Shown in pieces: positions 8,351 through 19,786 of a DNA stretch of 64,000 bases. Source of the stretch: Herbidospora yilanensis. Its GTDB lineage: Bacteria > Actinomycetota > Actinomycetes > Streptosporangiales > Streptosporangiaceae. Where the stretch lies: the NCBI RefSeq assembly GCF_001570565.1, contig NZ_BBXE01000047.1:1-64000 (forward strand), written 5' to 3'. Position 1 is the stretch's first letter, and each line of letters starts with the position of its first letter. The translations under genes were made by a program, and so were the position numbers. The notes below the pieces were generated by a model. It saw nothing but the letters and a program-made list of their open reading frames with translations. It made no database searches and was not told where the DNA came from.

Positions 8351-8557
8351 CTACCCGTTCGGCTTGTCGGCCGTCAGGACGTCTTCTCCACGGAGAAGGG
8401 CGTGCACTTCCGACTCGCGGAAACGCCGGTGCCCTCCGGGGGTACGGATGCTGCTGATTCGCCCCGCCGCGGCCCAGCGAGTCACGGTCTTCGGGTCGAC
8501 CCGGAAGAGGGCGGCAACCTCTCCAGGGGTCAGCAGTCGCTCGCTGCTACTCTCCAC
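8351..8557 (-). CDS. bldC: BldC-family MerR-like DNA-binding developmental regulator
   Basis: The 68-residue protein is a single MerR-type winged-helix domain: LLTPGEVAALFRVDPKTVTRWAAAGRISSIRTPGGHRRFRESEVHALL, nearly the whole BldC consensus. I chose the GTG at 8557 because a GGGGAGA ribosome site precedes it and it gives 68 residues, the length I recall for Streptomyces BldC; the upstream ATG at 8575 lacks such a site. BldC binds direct repeats cooperatively and holds back sporulation genes in streptomycetes. That role is transferred from the family. A long leader of over 100 bases separates it from a TATGAT-like promoter near 8683. Confidence 0.88.
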   Translation of the reverse strand: MESSSERLLTPGEVAALFRVDPKTVTRWAAAGRISSIRTPGGHRRFRESEVHALLRGEDVLTADKPNG

Positions 8558-8815
8558 AATCTCTCCCCCTCGCATCCCGCGTCATGCAGCGGGCGGACAG
8601 GTAACCAGTGTGCCGAGCGAAGCCTGATTTATCCGTGGTTTTCAGAGAAGATCACGGGATGTTACCGGCTCAGTGCCCGATTGTTATATGATAGAGCCTC
8701 TTTGGGGCGCTCATGGGTGTTTCTTTACGAAAGCGCCGTGATGGGCACACTAGCAGCGCTCGTGCCGGATGCGAAGAGAGTCCGCCATACGGGACAGTGA
8801 CGTAACCTCTACGGC

Positions 8816-9022
8816 GTGCATCCGGTAATCGTCTACACCCTGTCCCGCCTGGGCCTGTTCGCCGTCGCCCTGGGCGTCCTCTATCTGCTGGGTCTGCGGA
8901 CCTACGTGTTGCTCGCAGTGGCCGTGGTGCTGAGCGGGCTCGCCAGTTACGTTCTGCTGTCGAAGCAGCGGGACGCGGTCAGCGAGAAGATCAGCGACAA
9001 GAGGCGCCAGCCCGAGGGCTAG
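8816..9022 (+). CDS. DUF4229 small membrane protein
   Basis: The 68-residue product has two hydrophobic helices (VIVYTLSRLGLFAVALGVLYLLG and VLLAVAVVLSGLASYVLL) and a basic tail SKQRDAVSEKISDKRRQ. This layout and the final helix motif match DUF4229, an actinobacterial family of unknown function. Start is GTG at 8816. It ends directly against the convergent beta-propeller gene at 9023. Confidence 0.75.
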   Translation: MHPVIVYTLSRLGLFAVALGVLYLLGLRTYVLLAVAVVLSGLASYVLLSKQRDAVSEKISDKRRQPEG

Positions 9023-10237
9023 TCAGGGCATCGGGAACATTCCGACTCGGGCATGGTACTCGTGCCCGAGCTTCGTGGTGTCGCTTCCCACCAAAAGCCC
9101 CTTCTTTACCGCGAGAAAGGCCTTCACCCCGATTCCTCGCTCGCGGCCGGGATTGAACCCGAGCGCCTTTCCGGTGCGTGGATGGATCGCCGCGATGCCC
9201 TCTCGCGGGACCGCCCCCGGCCCGGCGGAGTCCTTTCCCAGCGGGTTGTCCATCCAGCGTTGGTGGCCTCCGACGTAAACGGCCGCGCCGGTGATGGCGA
9301 CGCTGTAGAGCGAATCGCCGCCCGTGTGATTCACCCAGGTCGGCTTCACGTTCACGCCTTTCGCGTACGTCTCGAAGCGGGCCGCGGTGTCGCAGAGTTT
9401 CCCCGTCTTGGGCGCCGCGCCCCCGGTGGTGACGACGACGAAATAGGAGCCGTCGGGGGAGACGTCGAGTCCGCGTACATAGGAGGGAAATCCGTCGCGG
9501 CAATGGGGGGCGTAGGCATTGGTGCGCCAGCGGGCGACCTTGCCGGTCTTCAGATCGATCTGGCCGAGTTGGTCGCGCGGTTGTCCGCCGAGGGTGGTGA
9601 ACGAGCCGTCGAGAATCAGCCGGTCTTTCGTCGCGGCCATCGCGTGGACCTTCGGATCGCCTTCGGACCGGCCGCCGCCGACGGCGACGCCGAATGCCGG
9701 GTCGACCGTTCCCGTGGCGGCGTCGAGCCGGGCCAGCGCGGTGCGCTGGACTCCGCCGATGTGGGAGAAATCACCGCCGACGTAGAGGTGCGCGCCCCGG
9801 CGTACAAGAGAGGTGATCTCACCGCCGTAGGCGGTGGCCCCGAACGACGGGACAGGGGCGCCCGACGGGACGGAGAACGCGGCCAGGCCCCGGGAGAACG
9901 AGCCGCCGGCGTAGACCGTGCCGTTCGTCCCGGCGGCCAGCGTGTTGACCGGGCCGTCGAGGAAGGGGGCGAAGGGGGAGACCTGGCCGGTCGTCAGGTC
10001 GAAGGCGAAGAGGTTGGCGCGGCGGAAGGTGGACGTGCCCGACTTCACCGAAGAGAACTCGCCGCCGACGACCACGGTGTTCCCCACCAGCGCGAACGCG
10101 TTGACGATCCCGTCTAAGACGTGGGGCGTGTGGTTCACCGGGTTCGGCGACACGACCGAGGGGTGACGGACGCCCGCCCAGGCCGGAGTGGCCATGAGCG
10201 CGAGAGCGCTTACTGTGATCATGAATCTGGCACGCAT
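9023..10237 (-). CDS. Secreted beta-propeller (delta-60-repeat-like) protein
   Basis: The 404-residue protein has a Sec signal peptide (MRARFMITVSALALMATPAWA). At least five repeats follow, of the type VNAFALVGNTVVVGGEFSSV.......NLFAFDLTTGQVSPFAP, VNTLAAGTNGTVYAGGSF and GGEITSLVRRGAHLYVGGDF. Each has a VYVGG-type strand and an L-D-x-x-T-G turn, as in delta-60 or PQQ-like propellers. No catalytic site is evident; such proteins are usually described as extracellular binding or scaffolding proteins. A TTG six bases upstream (10243) is an alternative start. Confidence 0.75.
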   Translation of the reverse strand: MRARFMITVSALALMATPAWAGVRHPSVVSPNPVNHTPHVLDGIVNAFALVGNTVVVGGEFSSVKSGTSTFRRANLFAFDLTTGQVSPFAPFLDGPVNTLAAGTNGTVYAGGSFSRGLAAFSVPSGAPVPSFGATAYGGEITSLVRRGAHLYVGGDFSHIGGVQRTALARLDAATGTVDPAFGVAVGGGRSEGDPKVHAMAATKDRLILDGSFTTLGGQPRDQLGQIDLKTGKVARWRTNAYAPHCRDGFPSYVRGLDVSPDGSYFVVVTTGGAAPKTGKLCDTAARFETYAKGVNVKPTWVNHTGGDSLYSVAITGAAVYVGGHQRWMDNPLGKDSAGPGAVPREGIAAIHPRTGKALGFNPGRERGIGVKAFLAVKKGLLVGSDTTKLGHEYHARVGMFPMP

Positions 10238-10337
10238 GGCCAAGTCCTAGCAGACGCAGAGTAATCAACGCACTACGTTGCGCACATTCGACCGGGCATG
10301 GCGTGACGGTGTGTGAGGTCGTCCTAGGCTGGGCACC

Positions 10338-11066
10338 ATGACGCGCGCTTCGCTGGACAAACAGCCCCATGAGGTCGCGGCCATGTTCGACCGCACGGCC
10401 GCGCGCTACGACCTGGTCAACGACGTGTTGTCGCTCGGCCAGGACCGGCTGTGGCGGCGGGCGACCGCGTCCGCGGTCGACGCCGGGCCCGGCGAGCTGG
10501 TGCTCGACCTGGCGGCCGGCACCGGCACCTCGACCGACGCGTTCACCCAGCTCGGAGCGCGTGCCATCGCCTGCGACTTCTCGATCGGCATGCTGCGGAC
10601 GGGGGTGCGGCGGCGCGGTTCGTCGGGGCTGACCGGCGGCGTCGCGGGTGTGACGTTCGTCGCAGGCGACGCGCTGCGGCTGCCGTTCGCCGACGGGGTG
10701 TTCGACGCGGTCACGATCTCGTTCGGGCTGCGCAACGTCGCCGACACCGGGCAGGCGCTCGCGGAGATGCTGCGGGTGACCCGGCCCGGCGGGCGGCTCG
10801 TGGTGTGCGAGTTCTCCCGGCCGAAGCCGAAGGCGTTCGATCTGGTCTACACCCACTACCTGATGCGCCTGCTGCCGGTGGTGGCCCGGACGGTCAGCTC
10901 CAACCCCGACTCCTACGAATACCTCGCCGAGTCCATCCGCGACTGGCACGACCAGAAGAGCCTCGCGGCGGTCATCCAGGGCGCCGGCTGGAAGCGGGTG
11001 GCGTGGCGTGACCTGAGCATGGGGATCGTGGCGCTGCACCGGGGGATCCGACCGGAAAAGTCATGA
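10338..11066 (+). CDS. menG: Demethylmenaquinone C-methyltransferase
   Basis: The 242-residue SAM-dependent enzyme adds the C-methyl group in the last step that forms menaquinone. Visible motifs are [26 protein letters not shown] at the N-terminus, the SAM-binding loop [11 protein letters not shown] (about residues 55-65), [17 protein letters not shown], and [14 protein letters not shown]. These are the UbiE/MenG signatures, and the length is normal. It sits 210 bases before menJ and the nuo operon. Since actinobacteria use menaquinone, menG is the right role rather than ubiE. Confidence 0.93.
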   Translation: MTRASLDKQPHEVAAMFDRTAARYDLVNDVLSLGQDRLWRRATASAVDAGPGELVLDLAAGTGTSTDAFTQLGARAIACDFSIGMLRTGVRRRGSSGLTGGVAGVTFVAGDALRLPFADGVFDAVTISFGLRNVADTGQALAEMLRVTRPGGRLVVCEFSRPKPKAFDLVYTHYLMRLLPVVARTVSSNPDSYEYLAESIRDWHDQKSLAAVIQGAGWKRVAWRDLSMGIVALHRGIRPEKS

Positions 11067-11169
11067 AATTTGCATCGCCACGCCAGGCCGGGCGATCTTT
11101 TCGTCACGACTGTGCATGTTTACCCGCCGGTAGGTGTCTACCCCCTGACGAAGGTGTCGGAAGAGGGAC

Positions 11170-11175
11170 TAGACT
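11170..11175 (+). promoter_or_regulatory. Putative -10 box of the menJ-nuo promoter
   Basis: TAGACT at 11170-11175 fits an actinobacterial -10 element. A CTGACG (11144-11149) is a weak -35 candidate with a long 20-base spacer. The Rex operator begins 13 bases after this box, where it would block the start of transcription. Confidence 0.4.
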
Positions 11176-11188
11176 GCGGCGCGACAAG

Positions 11189-11208
11189 TTTGTGAAGTAG
11201 TTCACAAA
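11189..11208. promoter_or_regulatory. Rex operator (NADH/NAD+ redox control) upstream of menJ-nuo
   Basis: TTTGTGAA-GTAG-TTCACAAA is a perfect inverted repeat with a 4-base centre. Its core, TTGTGAA-N4-TTCACAA, equals the consensus I recall for the actinobacterial redox repressor Rex. It lies 69 bases before the menJ start and just downstream of the putative -10 box. Rex releases DNA when NADH is high, which would raise complex I synthesis when its substrate accumulates. Confidence 0.85.
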
Positions 11209-11276
11209 GGCACGAAAGGCTCAGCCTACACGGTCTGCGGCCCCAAGAAACTCAAAAGGACAGGACAGGTCCCCTC

Positions 11277-12542
11277 GTGAGCGAGCCAGCCCTTGCGGCC
11301 CGGCGAAGCGAGACCGATGCCGACGTGATCGTCGTCGGCGCCGGCCCCGCCGGATCGACGACCGCGTTTTATCTGGCGCAGTCCGGGCTGTCGGTCCTGT
11401 TGCTGGAGAAGACGACCTTCCCCAGGGAGAAGGTCTGCGGCGACGGCCTGACCCCCCGCGCGGTCAAGGAACTGCTCGCGATGGGCGTCGACGTCGACGC
11501 GCCCGGCTGGATCAGGAACAAGGGCCTGCGCGTCGTCGGCGGCGGCCTGTCGTTCGAGCTCGACTGGCCGGAGCTGTCGAGCTTCCCCGACTTCGGGCTG
11601 GTCCGCACCCGCAAGGACTTCGACGTCATCCTGGCCGACAACGCCGTGTCGAAGGGCGTCACCCTGCTCCAGGGCGTGAACGTGACCGCCCCGGTGATCG
11701 ACGAGCGCAGCGGCCACGTCGTCGGCGTGAAGACCGCCTCGGGCGACGTCTACCGCTCCCGCCTGGTGATCGCGGCCGACGGCAACTCCACCCGCATCTC
11801 CCTGGCCATGGGCCTGCACAAACGCGAAGACCGCCCGATAGGGGTCGCGGTCCGCACCTATTACACGAGCCCGCGCCACGACGACGACTACCTTGAGACC
11901 TGGCTGGAGCTCTACGACGGCGAGCGCCTGCTGCCCGGCTACGGCTGGGTCTTCGGCGTCGGCGACGGCACCTCCAACGTGGGCCTCGGGCTGCTCAACA
12001 CCAGTGAGGCGTTCAAGAAGATCGACTACCGCGACCTGCTCCGGCGCTGGACCAAGAACATGCCGGCCGAGTGGGGTTTCGTCGAAGAGAACATGGTCGG
12101 CCCGATCCGGGGTGCCGCGCTGCCGATGGCCTTCAACCGGCAGCCCCACTACACCCGGGGCCTGGTTCTCGTCGGCGACGCCGGTGGGATGATCAACCCC
12201 TTCAACGGCGAGGGCATCGCGTACGCGATGGAGACCGGCCGCATCGCGGCCGACGCCGTGGTGACCGCGCTCGCCCAGCCGACCCCCGCCGCGCGCGAGC
12301 GGGTCCTGCGGGCCTACCCGCGGATACTCAAAGACGCGTACGGCGGCTATTTCACCCTGGGCCGGGCCTTCGTCGAGGCGATCGGCAAACCAGGCGTGAT
12401 GAACTTCCTGACGCGGCACGCGCTGCCCCACCCCCGGTTGATGAGGTTCGGCCTGAAACTCCTGGGCAACCTGACCGACCACGGTGGCGACGCGTCAGAC
12501 CGGATCATCAACGCCCTGTCGAAGGTCGCGCCGTCGGCATGA
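11277..12542 (+). CDS. menJ: Geranylgeranyl-reductase-family FAD enzyme, likely menaquinone reductase MenJ
   Basis: The 421-residue flavoprotein probably saturates isoprene units of the menaquinone side chain. The N-terminus has the FAD-binding [18 protein letters not shown], then the family signature [13 protein letters not shown]. The second FAD motif is [28 protein letters not shown]. The GTG start at 11277 gives a normal N-terminus. It lies between menG and nuoA, 53 bases before nuoA, and shares the Rex-controlled leader. Other members reduce geranylgeranyl lipids of archaea or chlorophyll; the menaquinone role is inferred from gene order. Confidence 0.82.
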   Translation: MSEPALAARRSETDADVIVVGAGPAGSTTAFYLAQSGLSVLLLEKTTFPREKVCGDGLTPRAVKELLAMGVDVDAPGWIRNKGLRVVGGGLSFELDWPELSSFPDFGLVRTRKDFDVILADNAVSKGVTLLQGVNVTAPVIDERSGHVVGVKTASGDVYRSRLVIAADGNSTRISLAMGLHKREDRPIGVAVRTYYTSPRHDDDYLETWLELYDGERLLPGYGWVFGVGDGTSNVGLGLLNTSEAFKKIDYRDLLRRWTKNMPAEWGFVEENMVGPIRGAALPMAFNRQPHYTRGLVLVGDAGGMINPFNGEGIAYAMETGRIAADAVVTALAQPTPAARERVLRAYPRILKDAYGGYFTLGRAFVEAIGKPGVMNFLTRHALPHPRLMRFGLKLLGNLTDHGGDASDRIINALSKVAPSA

Positions 12543-12595
12543 CACCACTGGATCGAAGAATCATGACCACATTCACCGAGAGGACGCCTTAAGCG

Positions 12596-12955
12596 ATGGA
12601 GCTCTACGCCCCCATCCTGGTGCTCGCGGTCCTCGGGGCGGGATTCGCCGTCTTCTCCGTGAGCATCGCCCCGTTCACCGGGCCGAAGAGGTGGAACCGC
12701 GCCAAGCTCGACGCCTACGAGTGCGGTATCGACCCCACGCCGCAGCCGATCGGCGGCGGCCGGTTCCCGCTGAAGTACATGATCACGGCGATGCTCTTCA
12801 TCGTCTTCGACATCGAGATCATCTTCCTCTACCCGTGGGCCGTGGCCTTCGACAAGCTCGGGGTCTTCGGTCTGGTCGAGATGGTGCTGTTCATCGTCAC
12901 CGTGCTCGTGGCGTACGCCTACGTGTGGCGGCGTCGCGGATTGGACTGGGACTAA
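12596..12955 (+). CDS. nuoA: NADH-quinone oxidoreductase subunit A
   Basis: This is a 119-residue membrane subunit of complex I. Three helices are visible, and the conserved loop [11 protein letters not shown] carries the subunit A signature Cys, followed by [36 protein letters not shown] ribosome site precedes ATG 12596. The stop overlaps the nuoB start (TAATG). It opens the 14-gene nuo operon in standard order. Confidence 0.96.
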   Translation: MELYAPILVLAVLGAGFAVFSVSIAPFTGPKRWNRAKLDAYECGIDPTPQPIGGGRFPLKYMITAMLFIVFDIEIIFLYPWAVAFDKLGVFGLVEMVLFIVTVLVAYAYVWRRRGLDWD

Positions 12956-13506
12956 TGGGCCTTGAAGAGAAACTGCCCAGCGGCTTCGCGCTGACCACCG
13001 TCGAGCAGGTCGCCGGCTGGGCGCGGAAGAACTCCGTCTGGCCGGCCACCTTCGGTCTCGCGTGCTGCGCGATCGAGCTCATGTCCACCGGTGGCCCCAA
13101 GCACGACCTGGCCCGCTTCGGCATGGAGCGCGCGTCCGCGTCGCCCCGCCAGGCCGACCTGATGATCGTGGCCGGTCGCCTGTCGCAGAAGATGGCGCCG
13201 GTGCTGCGCCAGATCTACGACCAGATGGCCGAGCCCAAGTGGGTCATCTCCATGGGCGTGTGCGCCTCGTCCGGCGGCATGTTCAACAACTACGCGGTGG
13301 TCCAGGGCGTCGACCACGTCGTGCCCGTCGACATCTACCTGCCCGGCTGCCCGCCGCGGCCCGAGATGCTCATCGACGCGATCGTCAAGCTGCACGACAA
13401 GATCCAGAACATGAAGTTCGGCGCCCACAGGGAGAAGCAGGTCCAGGAGCTCGAACTCCAGGCGCTTCGCACCCTGCCGCTCATCGACCAGGGAGGGCAG
13501 AAATGA
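12955..13506 (+). CDS. nuoB: NADH-quinone oxidoreductase subunit B (cluster N2)
   Basis: The 183-residue peripheral subunit holds the terminal 4Fe-4S cluster N2, which reduces menaquinone. The ligands are visible: tandem Cys37-Cys38 in [10 protein letters not shown], Cys103 in [10 protein letters not shown] and Cys132 in LPGCPPRP. The sequence from residue 30 to 150 follows the PSST consensus. Start and stop overlap neighbouring genes by a few bases. Confidence 0.97.
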   Translation: MGLEEKLPSGFALTTVEQVAGWARKNSVWPATFGLACCAIELMSTGGPKHDLARFGMERASASPRQADLMIVAGRLSQKMAPVLRQIYDQMAEPKWVISMGVCASSGGMFNNYAVVQGVDHVVPVDIYLPGCPPRPEMLIDAIVKLHDKIQNMKFGAHREKQVQELELQALRTLPLIDQGGQK

Positions 13507-14152
13507 GCGACAACCTTCCTGAGGTCCCGGAGCAGCCGATCGCCCGGACCGGCATGTTCGGGACCTCCGGCACCGGCGACACCTCCGGCTACGGCGGCCT
13601 CGTGGTCCGCCGCCCGGCGCCGGTCTCCAGCCCGCGCCCCTACGGGAGCTACTTCGACGAGATCGTCGACGGCCTCGACCACGAGGGCGTCGAGCGGGTC
13701 GTCGTCGACCGGGGCGAACTCACCCTCCATGTGGCGCGCGAGCACCTCGTCGAGGTCATGAAGAAGCTGCGCGACGACCCCGCCCTGCGGTTCGAGTTGT
13801 CCCTGGGTGTCTCGGGGGTGCACTACCCCCACGAGACCGGGTCGGAGCTGCGCGCGGTCTACCACCTGTGCTCGATCACCCACAACCGCCGCGTGCGGGT
13901 GGAGTGCTCGACGCCCGACGACGACCGCCACGTGCCCTCGACGGTGTCGGTCTACCCGACGCACAACTGGCACGAGCGGGAGACCTACGACTTCTTCGGC
14001 ATCATCTTCGACGGGCACCCGGGGCTCACCCGCATCGAGATGCCCGACGACTGGGAGGGCCACCCGCAGCGGAAGGACTACCCGCTGGGCGGCATCCCCG
14101 TCGAATACCGAGGCGCCGAGATCCCCGCGCCGGACCAGAGGAGGTCGTACGC

Positions 14153-14156
<4 letters not shown>
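13503..14156 (+). CDS. nuoC: NADH-quinone oxidoreductase subunit C
   Basis: The 217-residue 30-kDa subunit of the peripheral arm has the signature [22 protein letters not shown] (about residues 160-180), then [14 protein letters not shown] at the C-terminus. The first 45 residues are Gly/Ser/Pro-rich and look flexible, a longer leader than in E. coli, where C and D are fused. Here C and D are separate genes overlapping by ATGA. Start ATG 13503 overlaps the nuoB stop. Confidence 0.95.
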
Positions 14157-15465
<1,309 letters not shown>

Positions 15466-15469
<4 letters not shown>

Positions 15470-16119
15470 CCTACTCCCCAGAGGTCCGCGAGCGTCTCGA
15501 ACTGGACGCCAAGGAGATCATCGGCAAGTACCCCAAGGCCCGGTCGGCGCTGCTCCCGCTGCTCCACCTGGTCCAGTCGGAGGACGGCTACGTCTCCGAC
15601 GCCGGTCAGGAGTTCTGCGCCGAGATGCTGGGCCTGTCGAAGGCCGAGGTCGTCGGCGTCTCGACGTTCTACACGATGTACAAGCGCAAGCCCGCCGGTG
15701 AATACCACGTCGGCGTCTGCATCAACACCCTCTGCGCGGTGATGGGCGGCGACCAGATCTGGGAGGAGCTCAGCGAGCACACCGGCATCGGCCACGAGGA
15801 GGCCACCTCCGACGGCAAGGTGTCGCTGGAGCGCATCGAGTGCAACGCGGCCTGCGACTTCGCGCCGGTGATGATGGTGAACTGGGAGTTCTTCGACAAC
15901 CAGACGCCCGAGTCGGCCAAGCAGCTCGTCGACGACCTGCGGGCAGGCAAGCCCGTCGTGCCGACCCGCGGCCCCGGCCGGCTCTGCACCTTCAAGGAGA
16001 CCTCGCGGGTGCTCTCGGGCCTGCCCGACGAGCTCGCCGGCGAGGGTCCCTCGGCCGCCGGTCCCTCGCTTGAGGGCCTGCGCGTCGCCAAGGCCAACGG
16101 CTGGGAGGCTCCCAAGTGA
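15466..16119 (+). CDS. nuoE: NADH-quinone oxidoreductase subunit E (cluster N1a)
   Basis: The 217-residue thioredoxin-fold subunit of the NADH module binds a 2Fe-2S cluster with Cys85, Cys90, Cys126 and Cys130 (CINTLC and CNAAC motifs). The extra 50 or so residues after the fold, with [14 protein letters not shown], are typical of actinobacterial NuoE. It overlaps nuoD and nuoF by four bases each. Confidence 0.96.
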
Positions 16120-17402
16120 CCACGCTGACTCCGGTCCTCACCAAGAACTGGGACCTGCCCAACTCCTTCACGCTGGAGGGCTACGGCGACTACTCCGCCG
16201 CCCGCAGCGCGCTGGCGATGGACCCCGACGCGATCATCCAGGCGGTCAAGGACTCCGGTCTGCGCGGCCGCGGCGGCGCGGGCTTCCCGACCGGCATGAA
16301 GTGGGGCTTCATCCCGCAGGGTGACGGCAAGCCCCACTACCTCGTCGTCAACGCCGACGAGTCGGAGCCGGGGACCTGCAAGGACATCCCGCTGATGATG
16401 GCCAACCCGCACTCGCTGATCGAGGGCGTCATCATCACGGCGTTCGCCATCCGGGCCAACTACGCCTTCATCTACATCCGCGGCGAGGTCGTCCACGTCA
16501 TCCGGCGGGTGCAGGCGGCGGTGCGCGAGGCCTACGAGAAGGGCTACATCGGGCGCGGCATCTTCGGCAGCGGCTACGACCTGGAGATCGTCGTGCACAG
16601 CGGCGCCGGGGCGTACATCTGCGGTGAGGAGACCGCGCTGCTCGACTCGCTGGAGGGCTTCCGGGGTCAGCCCCGGCTCAAGCCGCCGTTCCCGGCCGTC
16701 GCGGGCCTCTACGCCGCGCCGACGGTCGTGAACAACGTCGAGTCGATCGCCTCGGTCCCCTCGATCGTGGCCAACGGCGCCGAGTGGTTCGCCGGCATGG
16801 GCACCGAGAAGTCGAAGGGCTTCGGCATCTTCTCGCTCAGCGGCCACGTCACCCGGCCGGGCCAGTACGAAGCGCCGCTGGGCATCACCCTGCGGGAGCT
16901 GCTCGACATGGCGGGCGGCATCCGCGAGGGCCACCGGCTGAAGTTCTGGACGCCGGGCGGCTCCTCGACGCCGATCTTCACCGACGAGCACCTCGACGTG
17001 CCGCTCGACTTCGAGTCGGTCGGCGCCAAGGGCTCCATGCTCGGCACCCGCGCGCTGCAGATCTTCGACGAGACCACCTGTGTGGTCCGGGCGACGCTGC
17101 GCTGGACCGAGTTCTACGCCCACGAGTCGTGCGGCAAGTGCACCCCCTGCCGTGAGGGCACCTTCTGGCTCAAGCAGGTGCTCAAGCGGCTGGAGAAGGG
17201 TCAGGGCACCGAAGACGACCTGACCACGATCACCGACATCGCCGACAACATCCTGGGCCGGTCGTTCTGCGCCCTGGGCGACGGCGCGACGAGCCCGATC
17301 TACTCCTCGGTGCAGCACTTCCGCGACGAATACCTCAAGCACTTCGAGATCGGCGGCTGCCCGTTCGATCCCGCACTCGCCACTGTGTGGGGGGCCAAGT
17401 GA
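16116..17402 (+). CDS. nuoF: NADH-quinone oxidoreductase subunit F (NADH/FMN site)
   Basis: The 428-residue subunit oxidises NADH on FMN and passes electrons to cluster N3. Motifs are the nucleotide-binding [16 protein letters not shown] (about residues 45-60), [16 protein letters not shown], the FMN/NADH loop [19 protein letters not shown], and the 4Fe-4S ligands [12 protein letters not shown] with a distal [11 protein letters not shown] start at 16116 overlaps the nuoE stop. Confidence 0.97.
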   Translation: MTTLTPVLTKNWDLPNSFTLEGYGDYSAARSALAMDPDAIIQAVKDSGLRGRGGAGFPTGMKWGFIPQGDGKPHYLVVNADESEPGTCKDIPLMMANPHSLIEGVIITAFAIRANYAFIYIRGEVVHVIRRVQAAVREAYEKGYIGRGIFGSGYDLEIVVHSGAGAYICGEETALLDSLEGFRGQPRLKPPFPAVAGLYAAPTVVNNVESIASVPSIVANGAEWFAGMGTEKSKGFGIFSLSGHVTRPGQYEAPLGITLRELLDMAGGIREGHRLKFWTPGGSSTPIFTDEHLDVPLDFESVGAKGSMLGTRALQIFDETTCVVRATLRWTEFYAHESCGKCTPCREGTFWLKQVLKRLEKGQGTEDDLTTITDIADNILGRSFCALGDGATSPIYSSVQHFRDEYLKHFEIGGCPFDPALATVWGAK

Positions 17403-19786
17403 CCATCCAAGCAACCCAGCCCGAGGAGCGGGCGGTCGTCGAGATGGTGACGCTCACCATCGACGGCTTCCAGGTCAGCGTGCCGAAGGGCACGATGATC
17501 ATCCGGGCGGCCGAGCTGCTGGGGATCCAGATCCCCCGCTTCTGCGACCACCCGCTGCTCGACCCGGCGGCCAACTGCCGTCAGTGTCTCGTCGACATCC
17601 CCGACGCGGGCAACGGCCGGGGCTTCCCCAAGCCGCAGCCCTCGTGCGCGATCGAGGTCGCGCAGGGCATGGTCGTGCAGAGCCAGCTCACCTCGCCGGT
17701 CGCCGAGAAGGCGCAGCGCGGCGTGATGGAGATGCTGCTGCTCAACCACCCGCTCGACTGCCCGGTCTGCGACAAGGGCGGCGAGTGCCCCCTGCAGAAC
17801 CAGGCGATGTCCAACGGCCAGGGCGAGTCGCGGTTCGTCGAGCAGAAGCGCACCTTCGAGAAGCCGATCGCGTTGTCGACCGAGGTGCTGCTCGACCGTG
17901 AGCGCTGCGTGCAGTGCGCACGCTGCCTGCGCTTCTCCGACCAGATCGCGGGCGACCCGTTCATCGAGTTCTTCGAGCGCGGGGCCAAGGAGCAGGTGGG
18001 CGTCGCCGACGGCGAGCCGTTCCAGTCCTACTTCTCCGGCAACACGATCCAGATCTGCCCGGTGGGCGCGCTGACCGGCTCGGCCTACCGCTTCCAGTCG
18101 CGCCCGTTCGACCTGGTCTCGCAGCCGAGCGCGTGCGAGCACTGCGCCTCCGGTTGCGCCCTGCGCACCGACCACCGGCGCGGCAAGGTCACCCGCCGCC
18201 TCGCCGGCGACGACCCGCAGGTCAACGAGGAGTGGAACTGCGACAAGGGCCGGTGGGCGTTCTCCTACGCCACCCAGCCCGACCGCCTGCGCACCCCGCT
18301 GGTCCGCAACGAAGAGGGCGTGCTGGTCCCGGCCTCCTGGCCGGAGGCCTTCGCGGCCGCCGCCGCCGGGCTCGCGGGCCGCAAGGCCGGTGTGCTCACC
18401 GGTGGCCGGCTGACCGTCGAGGACGCCTACGCCTACAGCAAGTTCGCGCGGGTCGCCCTCGGCACCAACGACATCGACATGCGGGCCCGCGCCCACTCCG
18501 CCGAGGAGGCCCAGTTCCTGGCCCACTCGGTGGCCGGCAAGGGCATCGAGATCTCCTACACCGACCTCGAGAACGCCCCGGCCGTGCTGCTGGCCGGGTT
18601 CGAGCCCGAGGAGGAGTCGCCCATCGTCTTCCTGCGGCTGCGCAAGGCGGCCCAGAAGAAGGGGCTCAAGGTCTACTCGCTGGCGCCGTTCGCCACGCCG
18701 GGCCTGGCCAAGATGGGCGGCACCCTGATCCGGACCGTCCCCGGCGCCGAGGCCGAGTCGATCGGCGAGCTCATCTCCGACGGCGTCAAGCTGCCCGCGG
18801 GCACGATCATCATGGCCGGTGAGCGCCTGGCCTCGGCCAAGGGCGCGTTGTCGGCCCTGGTCCGGCTGGCCGGCTCGACCGGCGCCCGGCTGGCCTGGGT
18901 GCCGCGCCGGGCAGGTGAGCGCGGCGCCGTCGAGGCGGGCGCGCTGCCCAACCTGCTGCCGATCGGCCGCCCGGTCGACGACGAGGCCGCCCGCGCCGAA
19001 GTGGCCCGGGTCTGGAACGTCGCCTCGCTGCCGGCCCAGGTCGGCCTCGACACGGGCGAGATCCTGCGGGCCGCCCTCGACGAGCGGCTCGACGCGCTGG
19101 TCATCGCGGGCGTCGACCCCTACGACCTGCCCGACCCCGAGCTCGCCCTGCGGGCGCTGGAGAACACGCCGTTCATCGTCAGCCTGGAGATCCGGGCCAG
19201 CGCCGTCACCGACCGCGCCGACGTGGTGCTGCCGGTCGCGGCGGTCGCCGAGAAGGCCGGCACGTTCGTCGACTGGGAGGGCCGCGGCCGTTCCTTCGAG
19301 GCGTCGATCCCGCAGCCCGGCCTGATGAGCGACCTGCGCGCCATCGCCTCCATCGCCGACGCGATGGACGTCCACCTGGGCCTGCCCGACGTCGCCGCGG
19401 TCCGCCGCGAGCTCGGCGCCCTGGGCTCCTACAAGGGCGGGCGCCCGGCCGCGCCGAGCGTCACCGGCGGCACCGTCGCCGAGCCCGGTGAGGGTCAGGC
19501 CGTCCTGGCGAGCTGGCACCTGCTGCTCGACGACGGCAAGCTGCAGGACGGTGAGCCGTTCCTCGCGGGCACCGCCCGCGACGCGGTCGCGCTGCTGTCC
19601 CCGGCCACCGCCGCCGAGATCGGCGCGGTCGACAAGGTCTCCGTCAACGGCGCCATCCTGCCGCTGCGGATCGCCGACCTGCCCGACCGGGTCGTCTGGG
19701 TGCCGGCCAACTCCGGCGGAGTCTCGGTCGCCCGCGACCTGCGGGCCGAGGCGGGCGACGTCGTCACGATCGGAAGTGCCTCATGA
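17399..19786 (+). CDS. nuoG: NADH-quinone oxidoreductase subunit G
   Basis: The 795-residue iron-sulfur subunit has a 2Fe-2S ferredoxin domain ([19 protein letters not shown]), then [18 protein letters not shown] and the 4Fe-4S segment [16 protein letters not shown] with [17 protein letters not shown]. Next is a molybdopterin-oxidoreductase-like domain with [10 protein letters not shown], which in complex I no longer binds a cofactor. The GTG at 17399 overlaps the nuoF stop; an in-frame ATG 12 bases upstream lies inside nuoF and is less likely. Confidence 0.96.
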   Translation: MTIQATQPEERAVVEMVTLTIDGFQVSVPKGTMIIRAAELLGIQIPRFCDHPLLDPAANCRQCLVDIPDAGNGRGFPKPQPSCAIEVAQGMVVQSQLTSPVAEKAQRGVMEMLLLNHPLDCPVCDKGGECPLQNQAMSNGQGESRFVEQKRTFEKPIALSTEVLLDRERCVQCARCLRFSDQIAGDPFIEFFERGAKEQVGVADGEPFQSYFSGNTIQICPVGALTGSAYRFQSRPFDLVSQPSACEHCASGCALRTDHRRGKVTRRLAGDDPQVNEEWNCDKGRWAFSYATQPDRLRTPLVRNEEGVLVPASWPEAFAAAAAGLAGRKAGVLTGGRLTVEDAYAYSKFARVALGTNDIDMRARAHSAEEAQFLAHSVAGKGIEISYTDLENAPAVLLAGFEPEEESPIVFLRLRKAAQKKGLKVYSLAPFATPGLAKMGGTLIRTVPGAEAESIGELISDGVKLPAGTIIMAGERLASAKGALSALVRLAGSTGARLAWVPRRAGERGAVEAGALPNLLPIGRPVDDEAARAEVARVWNVASLPAQVGLDTGEILRAALDERLDALVIAGVDPYDLPDPELALRALENTPFIVSLEIRASAVTDRADVVLPVAAVAEKAGTFVDWEGRGRSFEASIPQPGLMSDLRAIASIADAMDVHLGLPDVAAVRRELGALGSYKGGRPAAPSVTGGTVAEPGEGQAVLASWHLLLDDGKLQDGEPFLAGTARDAVALLSPATAAEIGAVDKVSVNGAILPLRIADLPDRVVWVPANSGGVSVARDLRAEAGDVVTIGSAS

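Noticed and set aside
9819-11039. 406-codon minus-strand frame across the beta-propeller start and menG
   Set aside because: It overlaps two better-supported genes and reads as GC-rich shadow sequence.
13062-13502. Upstream extension of the nuoC frame into nuoB
   Set aside because: It lies wholly in nuoB. ATG 13503 with the stop-start overlap is the right start.
17300-19519. 739-codon minus-strand frame opposite nuoG
   Set aside because: It is antisense to an intact nuoG; codon third positions favour the plus strand.
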